Shown here in pieces: positions 20,962 to 31,098 of a stretch of DNA of 33,903 nucleotides. Each line of letters begins with the position of its first letter. The stretch's first letter is position 1. Below the pieces are notes generated by a model. That model saw nothing but the letters and a program-made list of their open reading frames with translations. It had not been told where the DNA came from and ran no database searches. The translations under genes and the position numbers were made by a program. The stretch is from a virus: positions 1-33,903 of the IMG/VR virus record IMGVR_UViG_3300021185_000291; one strand, given 5' to 3'.

Positions 20962-23327
20962 CATTAATTAGTACGTCCATTCCAAACCTTATTAATGGTG
21001 TATCTCAGCAACCGCCTTCAGTAAGATTGGTGACACAGGCAGAGAAACAAGAGAATGGATTGTCTAGTGTCGTAGATGGCTTAACCAAAAGACCCCCAAC
21101 AGAGCATAAAAACTTCTTCATCTCCAACTTGAACAGTCAACAACAGACTGACTTTGCTAATGCTTTCATCCACCCTATTCGGAACTCTGACAACTCGTTA
21201 CACTTTCTAACGATACAGAAGGATGGTACGGTAACTATATGTAATAGCGAAGGCATAGTTCAGTCTCTAACAAATAATGGCTCTTCGTATTTATCAGGTC
21301 TTACCAACCCCTCTACAGAACTGACAGCTACTACGGTGGCTGACTTTACGTTTCTAGTTAACAAGACAAGAACAGTTACAAAGACTTCTGACGTATCTCC
21401 AGTCAGAAACCCAGAAGCTTTAGTTCATGTAGCAAAAGCTGATTACGCAGTTACATACACCCTAAAAATTAAAAAAGGGGGTACGACTTATTCACGGTCA
21501 ATCACAACGATGGCTTCAGTACAGGATAGTACTTCATTGTCAGGTAATGCTGAAAAATCCATACAAACTAACCGTATAGCTCAGAACCTAAGATATAGTG
21601 CCTCAACTCAATCAACTTATTATGGTTCAACTGCAGGGGCAACAATTCCCGGTATCAGCTTTAGCCTATATGGAAACGTAATTCATATTAAGGGTGCTAC
21701 CTCTAGCGATGATTTTACTGTTGAAGTAACGGACAGTCGAGGTGGTGAGCATCTTAGAGCCTTCAAGGGAGAAACCCCTGACTTTAAGAAACTACCTACA
21801 CAAGGGCCAAATAACTTTGTTATCTTGGTATCTGGTGATAACCAAAAAGGCCAAGATGATTACTATGTTAAGTTTAGTAGTAACACAGCAAACGGTAATC
21901 CAGTATGGAAAGAAACACTAAAGGGCGGCATAGAAACAACCATTGATTCTGCCACCATGCCTCACACTCTAACCTATAACGGTACTGCTTATACACTAGG
22001 CACTCAGACTTATGAGGATAGGAAAGTAGGGGATGATGGTACTAACTCGTTTCCATCATTTGTAGGCGAGAAAATCAATGATGTATTCTTTCACAGAAAT
22101 AGACTTGGCTTCCTAGCAGATGAGAATGTTATCTTTAGTGAAGCTGGAGAGTACTTCAACTTCTTTAACAAAACAGTATTAACGCTTGTAGATAGTGCGC
22201 CTATTGATGTTGCGGTATCTAATAATCAAGTTTCTATCCTTAGACATGCTGTACCGTTCAATGAAAGCCTTGTGTTATTCTCTGACTTCTCTCAGTTTCG
22301 TTTATCAGCAGAACAGTTACTTACCCCTGAGACAGTCTCTATTGATGTTACAACACGCTTTGAAGCCAGCCTAGTAGCTAAGCCTACTGGCGCAGGTAAG
22401 TATGTGTACTTCCCAACTAAGAAGGGTGCGTTCTCAGGACTCCGTGAGTACTATGTAGATGTAGACACTGAGACTAATGATGCCTCAGAGATAACAGCAC
22501 ACATTCCTAACTATATTGCAGGGACTGTTAAGAGTATGGCCTCATCTTCTAACGAAGACATGGTTATCCTTATAACTGACGATGACCCTACTGTAGTCTA
22601 TCCTTACAAGTTCTTCTATCAAGGTAACGAAAAACTACAGTCTGCTTGGTCACAGTGGAAATTCTCTGGAAGTGTACGCTTCATGGAGTTTGACCAATCT
22701 GATATATTCTTTGTCACACAGTATGGGCCAGTGGTAGCTCTAGAGCGCATGAACCTATCTTTGGATGATGCTCTAGCAGACACTTCCACATTCCCTGTGT
22801 TGTTAGATAGAAGAGTTAAGCTGACAGGCAGTAACACCCTTCCCTACACAGACGCTACAGCAATATATGTTACATCAGCAGGTGCTATAGTATCTGCTTC
22901 GGCTGCAGCAACCTTCCAGTCAGGAGGGGGTACAGTGTATGCAGGTGTCCCTTATAACCTAACGTATCGTTTCTCACAGCAAGTGTTCCGTAACCAGAAG
23001 CAACCTATTACTACTGGCAGGCTTCAACTAAGAAACATGGCTGTGGTTTATGCTGATACAGGCTTCTTTAATATAATCACAGTTCCTCATAAAAACTTAC
23101 CAGTTGCTTCGCGTACTACTTACACTCGTGCATTTACTGGTAGGGTAGTAGGAAGCGGAACAAACATCTTAGGTACTGTTCCTTTAGACACAGGAACCTA
23201 TCGCTTTGGCCTACAAGCAAGCGCACAGAATGCACAGATTGAAATCCAGAGTAATAGCCACCTACCCTGCTCTTTCCAGAGTGCAGAGGTAGAAGCTGAA
23301 TTTGTACTAAGGTCACGGAGAATGTAA
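20958..23327 (+). CDS. Tail tubular protein B, nozzle (T7 gp12-like)
   Basis: Forms the nozzle of the tail. The 789 residues (T7: 794) open with the diagnostic ISTSIPNLINGVSQQPPSVR and the VDGLTKRPPTEH segment, and contain GEKINDVFFHRNRLGFLADE, the NVIFSEAGEYFNFF region and a beta-rich end. Coupled to tube A by a 4-base overlap; the next gene begins directly after its stop. Confidence 0.95.
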   Translation: MTLISTSIPNLINGVSQQPPSVRLVTQAEKQENGLSSVVDGLTKRPPTEHKNFFISNLNSQQQTDFANAFIHPIRNSDNSLHFLTIQKDGTVTICNSEGIVQSLTNNGSSYLSGLTNPSTELTATTVADFTFLVNKTRTVTKTSDVSPVRNPEALVHVAKADYAVTYTLKIKKGGTTYSRSITTMASVQDSTSLSGNAEKSIQTNRIAQNLRYSASTQSTYYGSTAGATIPGISFSLYGNVIHIKGATSSDDFTVEVTDSRGGEHLRAFKGETPDFKKLPTQGPNNFVILVSGDNQKGQDDYYVKFSSNTANGNPVWKETLKGGIETTIDSATMPHTLTYNGTAYTLGTQTYEDRKVGDDGTNSFPSFVGEKINDVFFHRNRLGFLADENVIFSEAGEYFNFFNKTVLTLVDSAPIDVAVSNNQVSILRHAVPFNESLVLFSDFSQFRLSAEQLLTPETVSIDVTTRFEASLVAKPTGAGKYVYFPTKKGAFSGLREYYVDVDTETNDASEITAHIPNYIAGTVKSMASSSNEDMVILITDDDPTVVYPYKFFYQGNEKLQSAWSQWKFSGSVRFMEFDQSDIFFVTQYGPVVALERMNLSLDDALADTSTFPVLLDRRVKLTGSNTLPYTDATAIYVTSAGAIVSASAAATFQSGGGTVYAGVPYNLTYRFSQQVFRNQKQPITTGRLQLRNMAVVYADTGFFNIITVPHKNLPVASRTTYTRAFTGRVVGSGTNILGTVPLDTGTYRFGLQASAQNAQIEIQSNSHLPCSFQSAEVEAEFVLRSRRM

Positions 23328-23783
23328 ATGGAAGGCCATTATAGACCGTTCAATGACGAAGATATTACTAGCGTAGCTTCAAACATGTGTGAGGCTGATA
23401 TATTAGAGTTACAGTTGTCTGATGGCCTTTCCCCTTTTGACGCACTAACTAGAGCCTGCAAAGAGTCTACAGAGGCTTACACTATTGTAGGCTCAGATGG
23501 TGAGTTACTAGGTATGTTTGGTCTAAGCTATGTAGATGACCTTGTAGGAAGCCCTTGGATGCTCTCTACAGGCAAGCTTTCTAATTACTATGTAAAGTTC
23601 CTACGCCAGAGCAGGCAGTGGGTAGAGGACGCTAACAACCGTAGGGGCGTGTTAGTTAATTATGTCCATGCTGAGAACGATAACGCCATTAAATGGCTTC
23701 GCTTTCTAGGATTTAGCTTCATTCGTAAAGTCGGGTATGGAGCAAGTAACGCTCCCTTTTACGAATTTGTGAGGATTAAATAA
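23328..23783 (+). CDS. T7 gp13-like protein (DUF2833)
   Basis: A 151-residue protein resembling T7 gp13, which is needed for assembly of infectious particles but is not a clear virion component. It has an acetyltransferase-like (GNAT-fold) layout: DGELLGMFGLSYVDD as central strands and NDNAIKWLRFLGFSFIRKV near the end, a typical GNAT helix-turn-strand. Whether it acetylates anything is unknown. It lies exactly where gene 13 belongs, between the nozzle and the first internal core protein, and its stop overlaps the next start. Confidence 0.8.
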   Translation: MEGHYRPFNDEDITSVASNMCEADILELQLSDGLSPFDALTRACKESTEAYTIVGSDGELLGMFGLSYVDDLVGSPWMLSTGKLSNYYVKFLRQSRQWVEDANNRRGVLVNYVHAENDNAIKWLRFLGFSFIRKVGYGASNAPFYEFVRIK

Positions 23784-24331
23784 TGTGTGAACCAGCAACC
23801 GCTATGGCTATTGCCTCTGCAGGTCAGAAGTACATGGAACACGAGACTGCTGTAGATAACTACGAAGCAACTATTAATACTAACTATAACAATCGTGTTA
23901 GTGCTGTCACTTCCAGAGACTTATCTATCAGCCAAGCTCAAGTAAAAAATGAGCAAGAGCAGGGTGCAATAACGGATAGGAAGTTCGATAACGTAATAGC
24001 TGCCCTCAGAAACTCTGAGACATTTAAGACTGCCTCCGGGGAAGATAATATCCTTGGACGGTCTGTTGACCAAGCATTGGGTTCTCGCGTGGCTGAGGGT
24101 CTTCGTAACGACACCAAGCTAACTGTGCAGGGCAACATGATAAACCAACAAGCTAGAATGGATGCTTTAGAAATTGAAGCACGTCTTAATGGACGCTTAG
24201 CACAGATTGTAGACCCTAATCCTCCAAGTGTTGAAGAAGCTGTTATCGGTATGGCTACGTCTGCTTACTCAGGTAAAGCGTCAGTTGATGCAGTAAATCC
24301 AAATATGACATGGGGCGATGTATTCGCATAG
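23783..24331 (+). CDS. Internal virion protein (T7 gp14-like)
   Basis: A 182-residue protein in the gene 14 position. In T7 this protein leaves the particle and forms the outer-membrane pore at DNA entry. It starts MCEPATAMAIASAGQKYMEH, the MC...A-rich opening seen in the family, followed by a long helical, Gln/Asn/Ala-rich body. Assignment rests on this opening, length (T7: 196) and position. Confidence 0.8.
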   Translation: MCEPATAMAIASAGQKYMEHETAVDNYEATINTNYNNRVSAVTSRDLSISQAQVKNEQEQGAITDRKFDNVIAALRNSETFKTASGEDNILGRSVDQALGSRVAEGLRNDTKLTVQGNMINQQARMDALEIEARLNGRLAQIVDPNPPSVEEAVIGMATSAYSGKASVDAVNPNMTWGDVFA

Positions 24332-24343
24332 TTAGGAAAAGTT

Positions 24344-25912
24344 ATGGCATCTAAAAGAAGTCAGGTTCAGAGTAACCTACAAACAATAACAGCCAACCAG
24401 CCTGTAGCTAGAGTAATAGATACATTCGCACCAGCGGCGGCACCAGCTAAAGTAACCACAACTAAGATGAATATCGTAGAAGACTTAGTAGGGTTCTTTG
24501 AAACAAAAGCTAAATCTGCTGAAGCAAAACGTAAGAAAGAGCTTGAGGCTCTGGAGAAGCAACAGTCAGATGAAGTGACTACAGCTTTTATGGAAAACCC
24601 TGATGAGTTTGCAGAAAACTTACGTCTAGGAAAGTACCAAAACCTTACTTCCACTGCCCAGCTTTTAGCCGCCGAGCATATGGGAACAAGGTTAGCTCGT
24701 CAGTATAATGTTTATCTTAGTGAAGAATATGCAAAAGCAGGTCTTGATAAGAGTGATGATGCTGGAGCTTTCTTTGAGTTTGAAAACAAAATGCGTACTC
24801 AGTTCATCCAAAATAATGGAGATGCCTTTACTAAACCGGGTGTATCTGCAGGATTTGCTGGTAAGTTCAGACAGTATATACAAAGCTTAGACTCAACCCA
24901 CACTTCAACAGCTAACAGTAATCTTAAAACAAAACACGAATTAGGTTTTAAGGATGAGATAACAGCCAACATTGATGGTGTGTTAAGCGGTAACATTAAA
25001 GCTACAGATTTTGGAAGTAGTATCAGGCTTGCACAGGATGATGCAAAGCTTGGTTACAGCTTCGATAACAATACAGCTAACTCTCTAACCACAGATGCAC
25101 TAATTGCATACTCTGAAAACAGTACTAACTTAACGTATGAGCAAAGACGTGAAGTACTAAGGTTAGGACAGTTTATTCAGACAAGTCCGGGCAGTAGTCT
25201 AAGTGGTACTAGAGAAGCAGGTTTTAAAATAGGTAAGGCACTAGTCGCTATTGATACAGAAGAAGAGAGAGCAGTCGATAGGGAAACTAAGGTATACAGA
25301 GACAAGAAGCTTATAGTCACTGATAATATAACTACCAAGTTCCAAGCAGCCTTAGTAGCAAATGCAGATGTAGATTTATCTACTGTATTAACTGCAGATG
25401 ACCTTGCATCTGCAAAAGAGTTTTACCCTAGTTACTTAAAAGACTTCGCAGTTTTACAGAATTTTTTCCAGACAGAATCTACTGAATCTTTAAAGGGTAT
25501 GGAAATTATTTCACTAAGGCAGGAGCTATCGGGTGCTACAAGCCGCGAAGACGGCATGAAAAAGCTAAATTCTATGGTTAGTTCAGATAAATTAAAAGGT
25601 GATGCAACTGTCTTTGGTACATTGTTTGCCCAAGTACAATCAATCCCACTTAGTAAAGATGCAAAAGCTCCAAAGCCTTTCTCTACTGATGCTTATTTCA
25701 GACTTAGGTATAGCCAGCTTGGGGGTGTTGTAACCGATACAGGTAGTATTGTAACAACTGCACAACTTCCAGAACCAGTGAACAGAAGGTTAGTTAGCTT
25801 TTCTAACGAATTTATTAATCTATACCTATCCCCAGAGTACGCAACAATGTCTGAGGCAGATAAAAATAAAGAGGTATTAGAGTTATTTAACACTGCACGA
25901 GATTTACAATAG
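24344..25912 (+). CDS. Internal virion protein (T7 gp15-like)
   Basis: A 522-residue, mainly helical and soluble protein in the gene 15 position (T7: 747), which in T7 helps form the periplasmic part of the ejection channel. It begins with a Lys/Glu-rich helical region after an Ala/Pro linker (FAPAAAPAKV) and shows no enzyme motif. The call depends on order, size and composition, as these proteins are poorly conserved. ATG 24344 follows AGGA. Confidence 0.7.
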   Translation: MASKRSQVQSNLQTITANQPVARVIDTFAPAAAPAKVTTTKMNIVEDLVGFFETKAKSAEAKRKKELEALEKQQSDEVTTAFMENPDEFAENLRLGKYQNLTSTAQLLAAEHMGTRLARQYNVYLSEEYAKAGLDKSDDAGAFFEFENKMRTQFIQNNGDAFTKPGVSAGFAGKFRQYIQSLDSTHTSTANSNLKTKHELGFKDEITANIDGVLSGNIKATDFGSSIRLAQDDAKLGYSFDNNTANSLTTDALIAYSENSTNLTYEQRREVLRLGQFIQTSPGSSLSGTREAGFKIGKALVAIDTEEERAVDRETKVYRDKKLIVTDNITTKFQAALVANADVDLSTVLTADDLASAKEFYPSYLKDFAVLQNFFQTESTESLKGMEIISLRQELSGATSREDGMKKLNSMVSSDKLKGDATVFGTLFAQVQSIPLSKDAKAPKPFSTDAYFRLRYSQLGGVVTDTGSIVTTAQLPEPVNRRLVSFSNEFINLYLSPEYATMSEADKNKEVLELFNTARDLQ

Positions 25913-25921
25913 GAGTCACGA

Positions 25922-28900
25922 ATGGCTGAGCCAGATATTGCTACATCTGCGGATGAAGAGCAAAACCTTGGTATTATAGATACAGTTGCCTCCAACATTG
26001 CAGAGATACCCGAAGCTGTGGCTCAAGGGGCTGTAAAAGGTATTGCTGAAATTGATGATAAAGTTAATGCCGTTACTGGCGATGCATTAAATACTGTTAA
26101 TGAATGGGTAAACGAAAACCTATTTGACTTTGGCAACATAGGTACAGATGAAGATGGCGGTATTGTCTACTATCGTGTAGCTGAAGCCATGAAGCAGGCA
26201 AAAGAACTTGGATTAGAGAATGAAGAGTTTGATGCCTACGTTAAAGACAAGGCACAGAAGGTAAACCTTACTGACGGTGTTAAGACATTCACAGGAAACA
26301 TGACAGCAGGTCTTGCTCAGTTTGCTATGGGTTGGATACCAGCTAATCGCGTCTTGAGTGTAGTAAATACATCTACAAGGGTAGGTAAAACAACGAAGCT
26401 TATGGCTGAGGGTGCTGGCGCAGAGCTGCTTGCTTTTGATAAACATGAAGAACGGTTATCTAACCTTATTCAAGAGTATCCTACATTAGAAAACCCAATC
26501 ACAGAGTTTCTAGCCGCTGACCCAGATGATGGAACAGCTTTGGCAATACTCAAACAAGCAACAGAAGGTGTACTTACTGAGGTTGCTTTCTTACCATTGA
26601 TAGCAGGATTAAAAGCTATCAGAGCTAACCGTAGAAACTTTGACGAGACAGATGAGCTAGTTGCAGAAGCTGTTGCAGAGGCTGAGACATTAGTTCCACA
26701 ATTAGGAAACGATGTTGATGAAGCTATGGCAGCTTGGGAGGAAGCAAACCAAGCCATCGTTAAATCGCACGATGAAGCGGCTACACTGCCCAGCCCAGAC
26801 AAACAGAAGAAACGTGCAGAAGGACGAAGCGAAGCTGTTGTCGCAATGACTGATGACCAAGTTTCCGACTTGCAGTCTAGAGGCGGTGCTATCACACAGA
26901 CTAATGAACAGATGATAGCATCAGCTAAAATCTCTATTGGTCAGCACTTAACTAAGTATGGCGATAACACAGAACAGGGTATTCAAGATTGGATTACACG
27001 GTTTGGTGGTGATGTAGTAAGAGCAAGAAAGACTCTAGCTCGTGCTGTGGTACTTGCTGATGTTGCAGATGTTAATTTTGGGACTGTGCTTAGTAAGTAT
27101 GAGGCAGGCGATGCGTCTTACGCAGAGCTAACTAATGCTTTTAAGCAAGTTGTAGCCTCAGTTAACGTGGCTCGTGGAGGTTTCTCTGAAGCTGGTCGTA
27201 TGCTTGAATTTTCTAAAGTTGTTGATGGTTGGAATATAAACACCCTAGACACTGCTATCAAAGCAGGGACAGCTTTGAAAAGTAATCTCAAGGGACGTAA
27301 GAAATTTTACGCTGAGATGGCTAAGTACGGTATCCAAATACAGAACGCTGGGTCTGCTGGCATCGGTATGATTAACGAGTTGTTCATCAACTCTATTCTA
27401 TCAGGCTTTAAAACTCACGCTGTTAACGTAGGCTCTAACACCTACACCATGCTGACCATGCCTATGGAAAAAGCTATTGGTGCAGCCATCAAAGGCAATC
27501 GTACTGACATGATGAAAGCCTTGAGGATGTATCAGGGCTTTGCATATGGAAGTTTAGCATCTGCAAAGGGAGCGTTTGGCGCACTTAAAAGTGGACAGAC
27601 TAAACTAGATGCTGACTACTCCATCATGGAAGATGGTAAAATGGTCAAGGAAGGGTACATCCCTCTTTGGGCTGGTGGTGGTATCATCCGCGCACCTACA
27701 CGCCTACTTGCTGCTGAAGACGAGTTCTTCAAGCAGGTTAACTTTCGTGCCTTTGTTTACTCAGAAGCAGTAACAGCAGGACGTGCGCTTATCAAGCGAG
27801 GTGAGATTAATCCTCTCACAGATGCTCCTTACACAAAAGCTGACCTAGCCAAGTATGTGGATGTTGAAGTCGAAAAGGCTGTCAACATCCAGATGGACCA
27901 GGCAATGAACGGCACAAGAAGTGATGATGTTTTAGCTCCTACTGCAGACGAGGCCATCCAATATGGACGTACTGTTACCTTTACTCAGGGATTAGATGGA
28001 AAAGTATCTCAGGGTATTAGTAAGGCTGTCACAGACTTTCCTATCCTGCGTCAGATTAACCCATTCGTTAGAACCCCTCTTAACCTACTATCATACACAA
28101 TACAGAGAAGTCCTTTGTTTTTGTTATCAGGCCGCTGGCGTAGGGACTTTATGGCTGGTGGTACACGTCAAGGTGAGGCTATTACACGAGCAAGTGTAGG
28201 CGGTGGATTAGCTTATTATTTCTACAACCTAGCAGTTGAAGATAAGATAACTGGCTCAGGCGAAACGCTTTCTACAGACCAACTAAAAGGTCTGCAGGAC
28301 ATTGCAGGATACGATAAGAACTCTGTCATTACTGAAGAAGGCTACGCTAATGTACAGCGTCTGTCCCCTGCCCTAGACCTTATGACCATTATGGCATCCA
28401 TACATGAACTTAATAAGTTTGGTAATAAAGATGCTGCTGATGAGATGGCTATGGGAGTAACTATGGTCATCACAGAGATGATGCGTGATAAGTCATTCAT
28501 GCAGGGTATTGATGATTTCTTCAATGCTATTGATGACCCTGAGCGTTACGGTACGTCTTACATGGCTAACCGCGCAGGTGCTTTAATACCTTACTCTGGA
28601 CTACTAAAGTCTATTAACCAAGAGCTTAATGACCCTAAGAATAGAAAGATACGCACAGTTCTTGATGGGTTCTATCGTAACACTCCGGGACTGTCTGACG
28701 AGCTTGACCCTCACTACAATATTCTTGGTGAAGAAAAGTTTATCCCTGAGTTCTATGGGGCAGATATGGCATCTCCTGTTGGTTGGTCTGAATTAAAAGA
28801 TAACCCATTAGCTGATGAGTGGATGTCTGCTTTAGAAAACGGACTACCCTACAACGTAGGGATGCCCCCTCTTAACAAAGATGGTATTGACCTGACTGAT

Positions 28901-29443
28901 AGAGCGTTTGCCACAGATAGAGAGGGTAACCCTCTAGACCCTGAGCTTAGCCGTGGCACAGCCTATGGAGAGTGGATGCGGAGAACTGGTCTTATTAAAG
29001 TAGGCTATGTAATCAATGGTAAAGTTATCAGTAAAACCCCAGTAAGTCTGCGGGATGCTCTTACACTCCTAGTTCAAGACCCTAGCTTTCAAAACGATGG
29101 CACAGGTAATATACGAATTGGGGATAGGGTTTACGAGGGTAGTAAACAAGAACTCGTCAAACAAACCATCAAAGATTACCGCAAAGTCTCATGGGATTTA
29201 ATGGTTGGGCAAGACCCTTATTCCACAAGAGCAGGTGTATTTGGAGAGGATGATGTTCTTTACGAGGTAAAGGGCAAGCCACCCAAGCAATTTAAGGATT
29301 TTCCTGTCTACCAGAAATTAGCGATAGCCTATTGGACAAATAATAGAGCTAAGGGCTACTTCGCCAAAACACAAGAAGGCCAAGACTTTATGAAAAGTCG
29401 TGCGACACAACTTAATAGCGTACTCACAGGAGGCACTAACTAA
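25922..29443 (+). CDS. Large internal virion / DNA ejection protein (T7 gp16-like)
   Basis: A 1173-residue protein in the gene 16 position (T7: 1318). In T7 it spans the inner membrane during DNA entry and carries an N-terminal transglycosylase. Here the N-terminus is acidic and I see no lytic transglycosylase motif. The central part (NELFINSILSGFKTHAVNVG, then INPFVRTPLNLLSYTIQRSP) is typical of the large ejection proteins of marine podoviruses and has amphipathic, mildly hydrophobic helices. ATG 25922 follows AGGAG, and the stop overlaps the tail fibre start (TAATG). Confidence 0.8.
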   Translation: MAEPDIATSADEEQNLGIIDTVASNIAEIPEAVAQGAVKGIAEIDDKVNAVTGDALNTVNEWVNENLFDFGNIGTDEDGGIVYYRVAEAMKQAKELGLENEEFDAYVKDKAQKVNLTDGVKTFTGNMTAGLAQFAMGWIPANRVLSVVNTSTRVGKTTKLMAEGAGAELLAFDKHEERLSNLIQEYPTLENPITEFLAADPDDGTALAILKQATEGVLTEVAFLPLIAGLKAIRANRRNFDETDELVAEAVAEAETLVPQLGNDVDEAMAAWEEANQAIVKSHDEAATLPSPDKQKKRAEGRSEAVVAMTDDQVSDLQSRGGAITQTNEQMIASAKISIGQHLTKYGDNTEQGIQDWITRFGGDVVRARKTLARAVVLADVADVNFGTVLSKYEAGDASYAELTNAFKQVVASVNVARGGFSEAGRMLEFSKVVDGWNINTLDTAIKAGTALKSNLKGRKKFYAEMAKYGIQIQNAGSAGIGMINELFINSILSGFKTHAVNVGSNTYTMLTMPMEKAIGAAIKGNRTDMMKALRMYQGFAYGSLASAKGAFGALKSGQTKLDADYSIMEDGKMVKEGYIPLWAGGGIIRAPTRLLAAEDEFFKQVNFRAFVYSEAVTAGRALIKRGEINPLTDAPYTKADLAKYVDVEVEKAVNIQMDQAMNGTRSDDVLAPTADEAIQYGRTVTFTQGLDGKVSQGISKAVTDFPILRQINPFVRTPLNLLSYTIQRSPLFLLSGRWRRDFMAGGTRQGEAITRASVGGGLAYYFYNLAVEDKITGSGETLSTDQLKGLQDIAGYDKNSVITEEGYANVQRLSPALDLMTIMASIHELNKFGNKDAADEMAMGVTMVITEMMRDKSFMQGIDDFFNAIDDPERYGTSYMANRAGALIPYSGLLKSINQELNDPKNRKIRTVLDGFYRNTPGLSDELDPHYNILGEEKFIPEFYGADMASPVGWSELKDNPLADEWMSALENGLPYNVGMPPLNKDGIDLTDRAFATDREGNPLDPELSRGTAYGEWMRRTGLIKVGYVINGKVISKTPVSLRDALTLLVQDPSFQNDGTGNIRIGDRVYEGSKQELVKQTIKDYRKVSWDLMVGQDPYSTRAGVFGEDDVLYEVKGKPPKQFKDFPVYQKLAIAYWTNNRAKGYFAKTQEGQDFMKSRATQLNSVLTGGTN

Positions 29444-30702
29444 TGGCTGAATCCATAGTCACCTTCCCAAATATAGGCTCATCACAATCAAGCTTTTCAT
29501 TCTCATTCGACTACATAGCAGCGACTGATATTGATGCTTTTGTTGAAGGTGTCTCTGTATTTGCAAACAATGCCTCCACAGGTACAGCAGTTGGAGGAAA
29601 CACCTACACAGTAGCATTTAGCTCTGGTGGGTCTAAGACACTTACATTCTCCCCGGCTGTACCGCAGGGAAGTACAGTACGAATTGAGAGAAACACTGCT
29701 CTTACAACAAAGGCAGTGGACTTCTCTGATGGTGCTGTTCTTACTGAGGTAGCATTGGATTCCGCTATTGACCAGTTGTTCTTCGCTACTCAGGAATCTA
29801 ACGATAAAACTAACGAGTCAGTTAAAGTAACCGCAGATGGTAAGTTTGATGCGCTGTCTAAGGTTATTAAGAATGTACCTAACCCAACTAATGCACAGGA
29901 TGCAGCTACAAAAAGTTATGTAGATACAGCAGATGCAGCACTAGTTAGTACAGCAGTCAACCAAGCGACATCAGCCGCTAACACCGCCGTTGCTAATGCA
30001 ACAGGTGCAATCATTCCTGATGCTACTAAGCTGGCTATTCATCCAGTTAACTCACAGTACACACTGTCTGATGGCACAACTGTAGACTACTCAGCAAAGC
30101 ATTACCAAAGTGTAGCTTCAGCTTCAGCAACAACTGCTGGTGATAGTGAGACTGCGGCTGGATTGTCAGAAACCAATGCTCAAAACTGGGCAGTTAAGAC
30201 TGACGGTTATGCTGAAGGAAGTCTAGGTTATTCATCTAAAGCATGGGCAATAGGTGATACTGGCGGTGTAAGTAACACTACTGGTGCTGGCCCTGCTAAA
30301 GATTGGGCTACTGAAACAACCACTACTGTAGACAATAATGAATATTCAGCAAAAGAATATGCTATTGGCGCACAGCGTAGAGGACAGGCTAACGGTGGTT
30401 CTGCGAAAGACTGGGCTACCTACGTCAATGGTGAGGACACTGTTGATGGTACTAGCAAGTCAGCTAGGTATTGGGCGCAAAAGGCACAGGACTCTAAGAC
30501 AGAGTTTTCCAACATATACCACGGTGAAGCTGCCAACGCTCCTACTGGTTCTCAGGTAGGTGCTGGCGACCTTTGGTTCGACTCAGGTAATAACGTCTTA
30601 AAATACTATAACAACGCTGGTGAATGGGTAGCGATTGCGGCTGTAGATACATCCAACTTTGCATCAACATCCTTTTCATTGGCTATGGCAATCGCGCTTT
30701 AA
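29443..30702 (+). CDS. Tail fibre protein with T7 gp17-like N-terminal domain
   Basis: 419 residues. The first 130 or so match the T7 fibre tail-attachment domain (FSFSFDYIAATDIDAFVEGV, TVRIERNTALTTKAVDFSDG). The middle is Ala/Thr-rich and helical, and residues about 240-360 hold degenerate repeats with AKDWAT, SKAWAIG, SAKEYAIG and SARYWAQKA, typical of phage fibre shafts. The end (GDLWFDSGNNVLKYYNNAGEW) resembles a small cap domain. With no receptor-binding head of its own, it probably serves as the adaptor to which the following fibre proteins attach. Confidence 0.9.
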   Translation: MAESIVTFPNIGSSQSSFSFSFDYIAATDIDAFVEGVSVFANNASTGTAVGGNTYTVAFSSGGSKTLTFSPAVPQGSTVRIERNTALTTKAVDFSDGAVLTEVALDSAIDQLFFATQESNDKTNESVKVTADGKFDALSKVIKNVPNPTNAQDAATKSYVDTADAALVSTAVNQATSAANTAVANATGAIIPDATKLAIHPVNSQYTLSDGTTVDYSAKHYQSVASASATTAGDSETAAGLSETNAQNWAVKTDGYAEGSLGYSSKAWAIGDTGGVSNTTGAGPAKDWATETTTTVDNNEYSAKEYAIGAQRRGQANGGSAKDWATYVNGEDTVDGTSKSARYWAQKAQDSKTEFSNIYHGEAANAPTGSQVGAGDLWFDSGNNVLKYYNNAGEWVAIAAVDTSNFASTSFSLAMAIAL

Positions 30703-30712
30703 GGAGTAACAA

Positions 30713-31087
30713 ATGGCTAACACTAAATTTACAAGATACGCCATGTCTGGTGTAGGCACTGCTGATGCGTCTGCTCCTAATGGTGTTGATTTCAATACTA
30801 CAGATACCGTTGTAGGTATCCACCTTGCTAACAGAGTAACTAACTCAATCCTAGTTGATGTCTACATAACAGACTACAACGATGACAACGATGACGACCC
30901 TTCAAACAACACTAAGTACTACCTTGTAAAGGGTGCGCCTATTGCCGCTGGCGGTGCGTTGCAAATCTTAGATGGTGGAGCAAAGTTAGTCGTTAAAGAC
31001 GGTGACCGTTTATGGGTCAAGTCAGATACTGCAAGTTCATTAGACGCATGGGTGTCTGTTGTTGATGACATCAGTGACCCTGTATAG
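30713..31087 (+). CDS. Small tail-region structural protein, unknown
   Basis: A 124-residue beta-rich protein, acidic in the middle (DYNDDNDDDPSNN). The stretch APIAAGGALQILDGGAKLV then GDRLWVKSDTASSLDAWVSV is a small jelly-roll-like pattern found in many marine phage tail regions without known function. ATG 30713 follows AAGGAG. Its position between fibre genes suggests a fibre or host-recognition part. Confidence 0.65.
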   Translation: MANTKFTRYAMSGVGTADASAPNGVDFNTTDTVVGIHLANRVTNSILVDVYITDYNDDNDDDPSNNTKYYLVKGAPIAAGGALQILDGGAKLVVKDGDRLWVKSDTASSLDAWVSVVDDISDPV

Positions 31088-31098
31088 AGGAGTAGACA

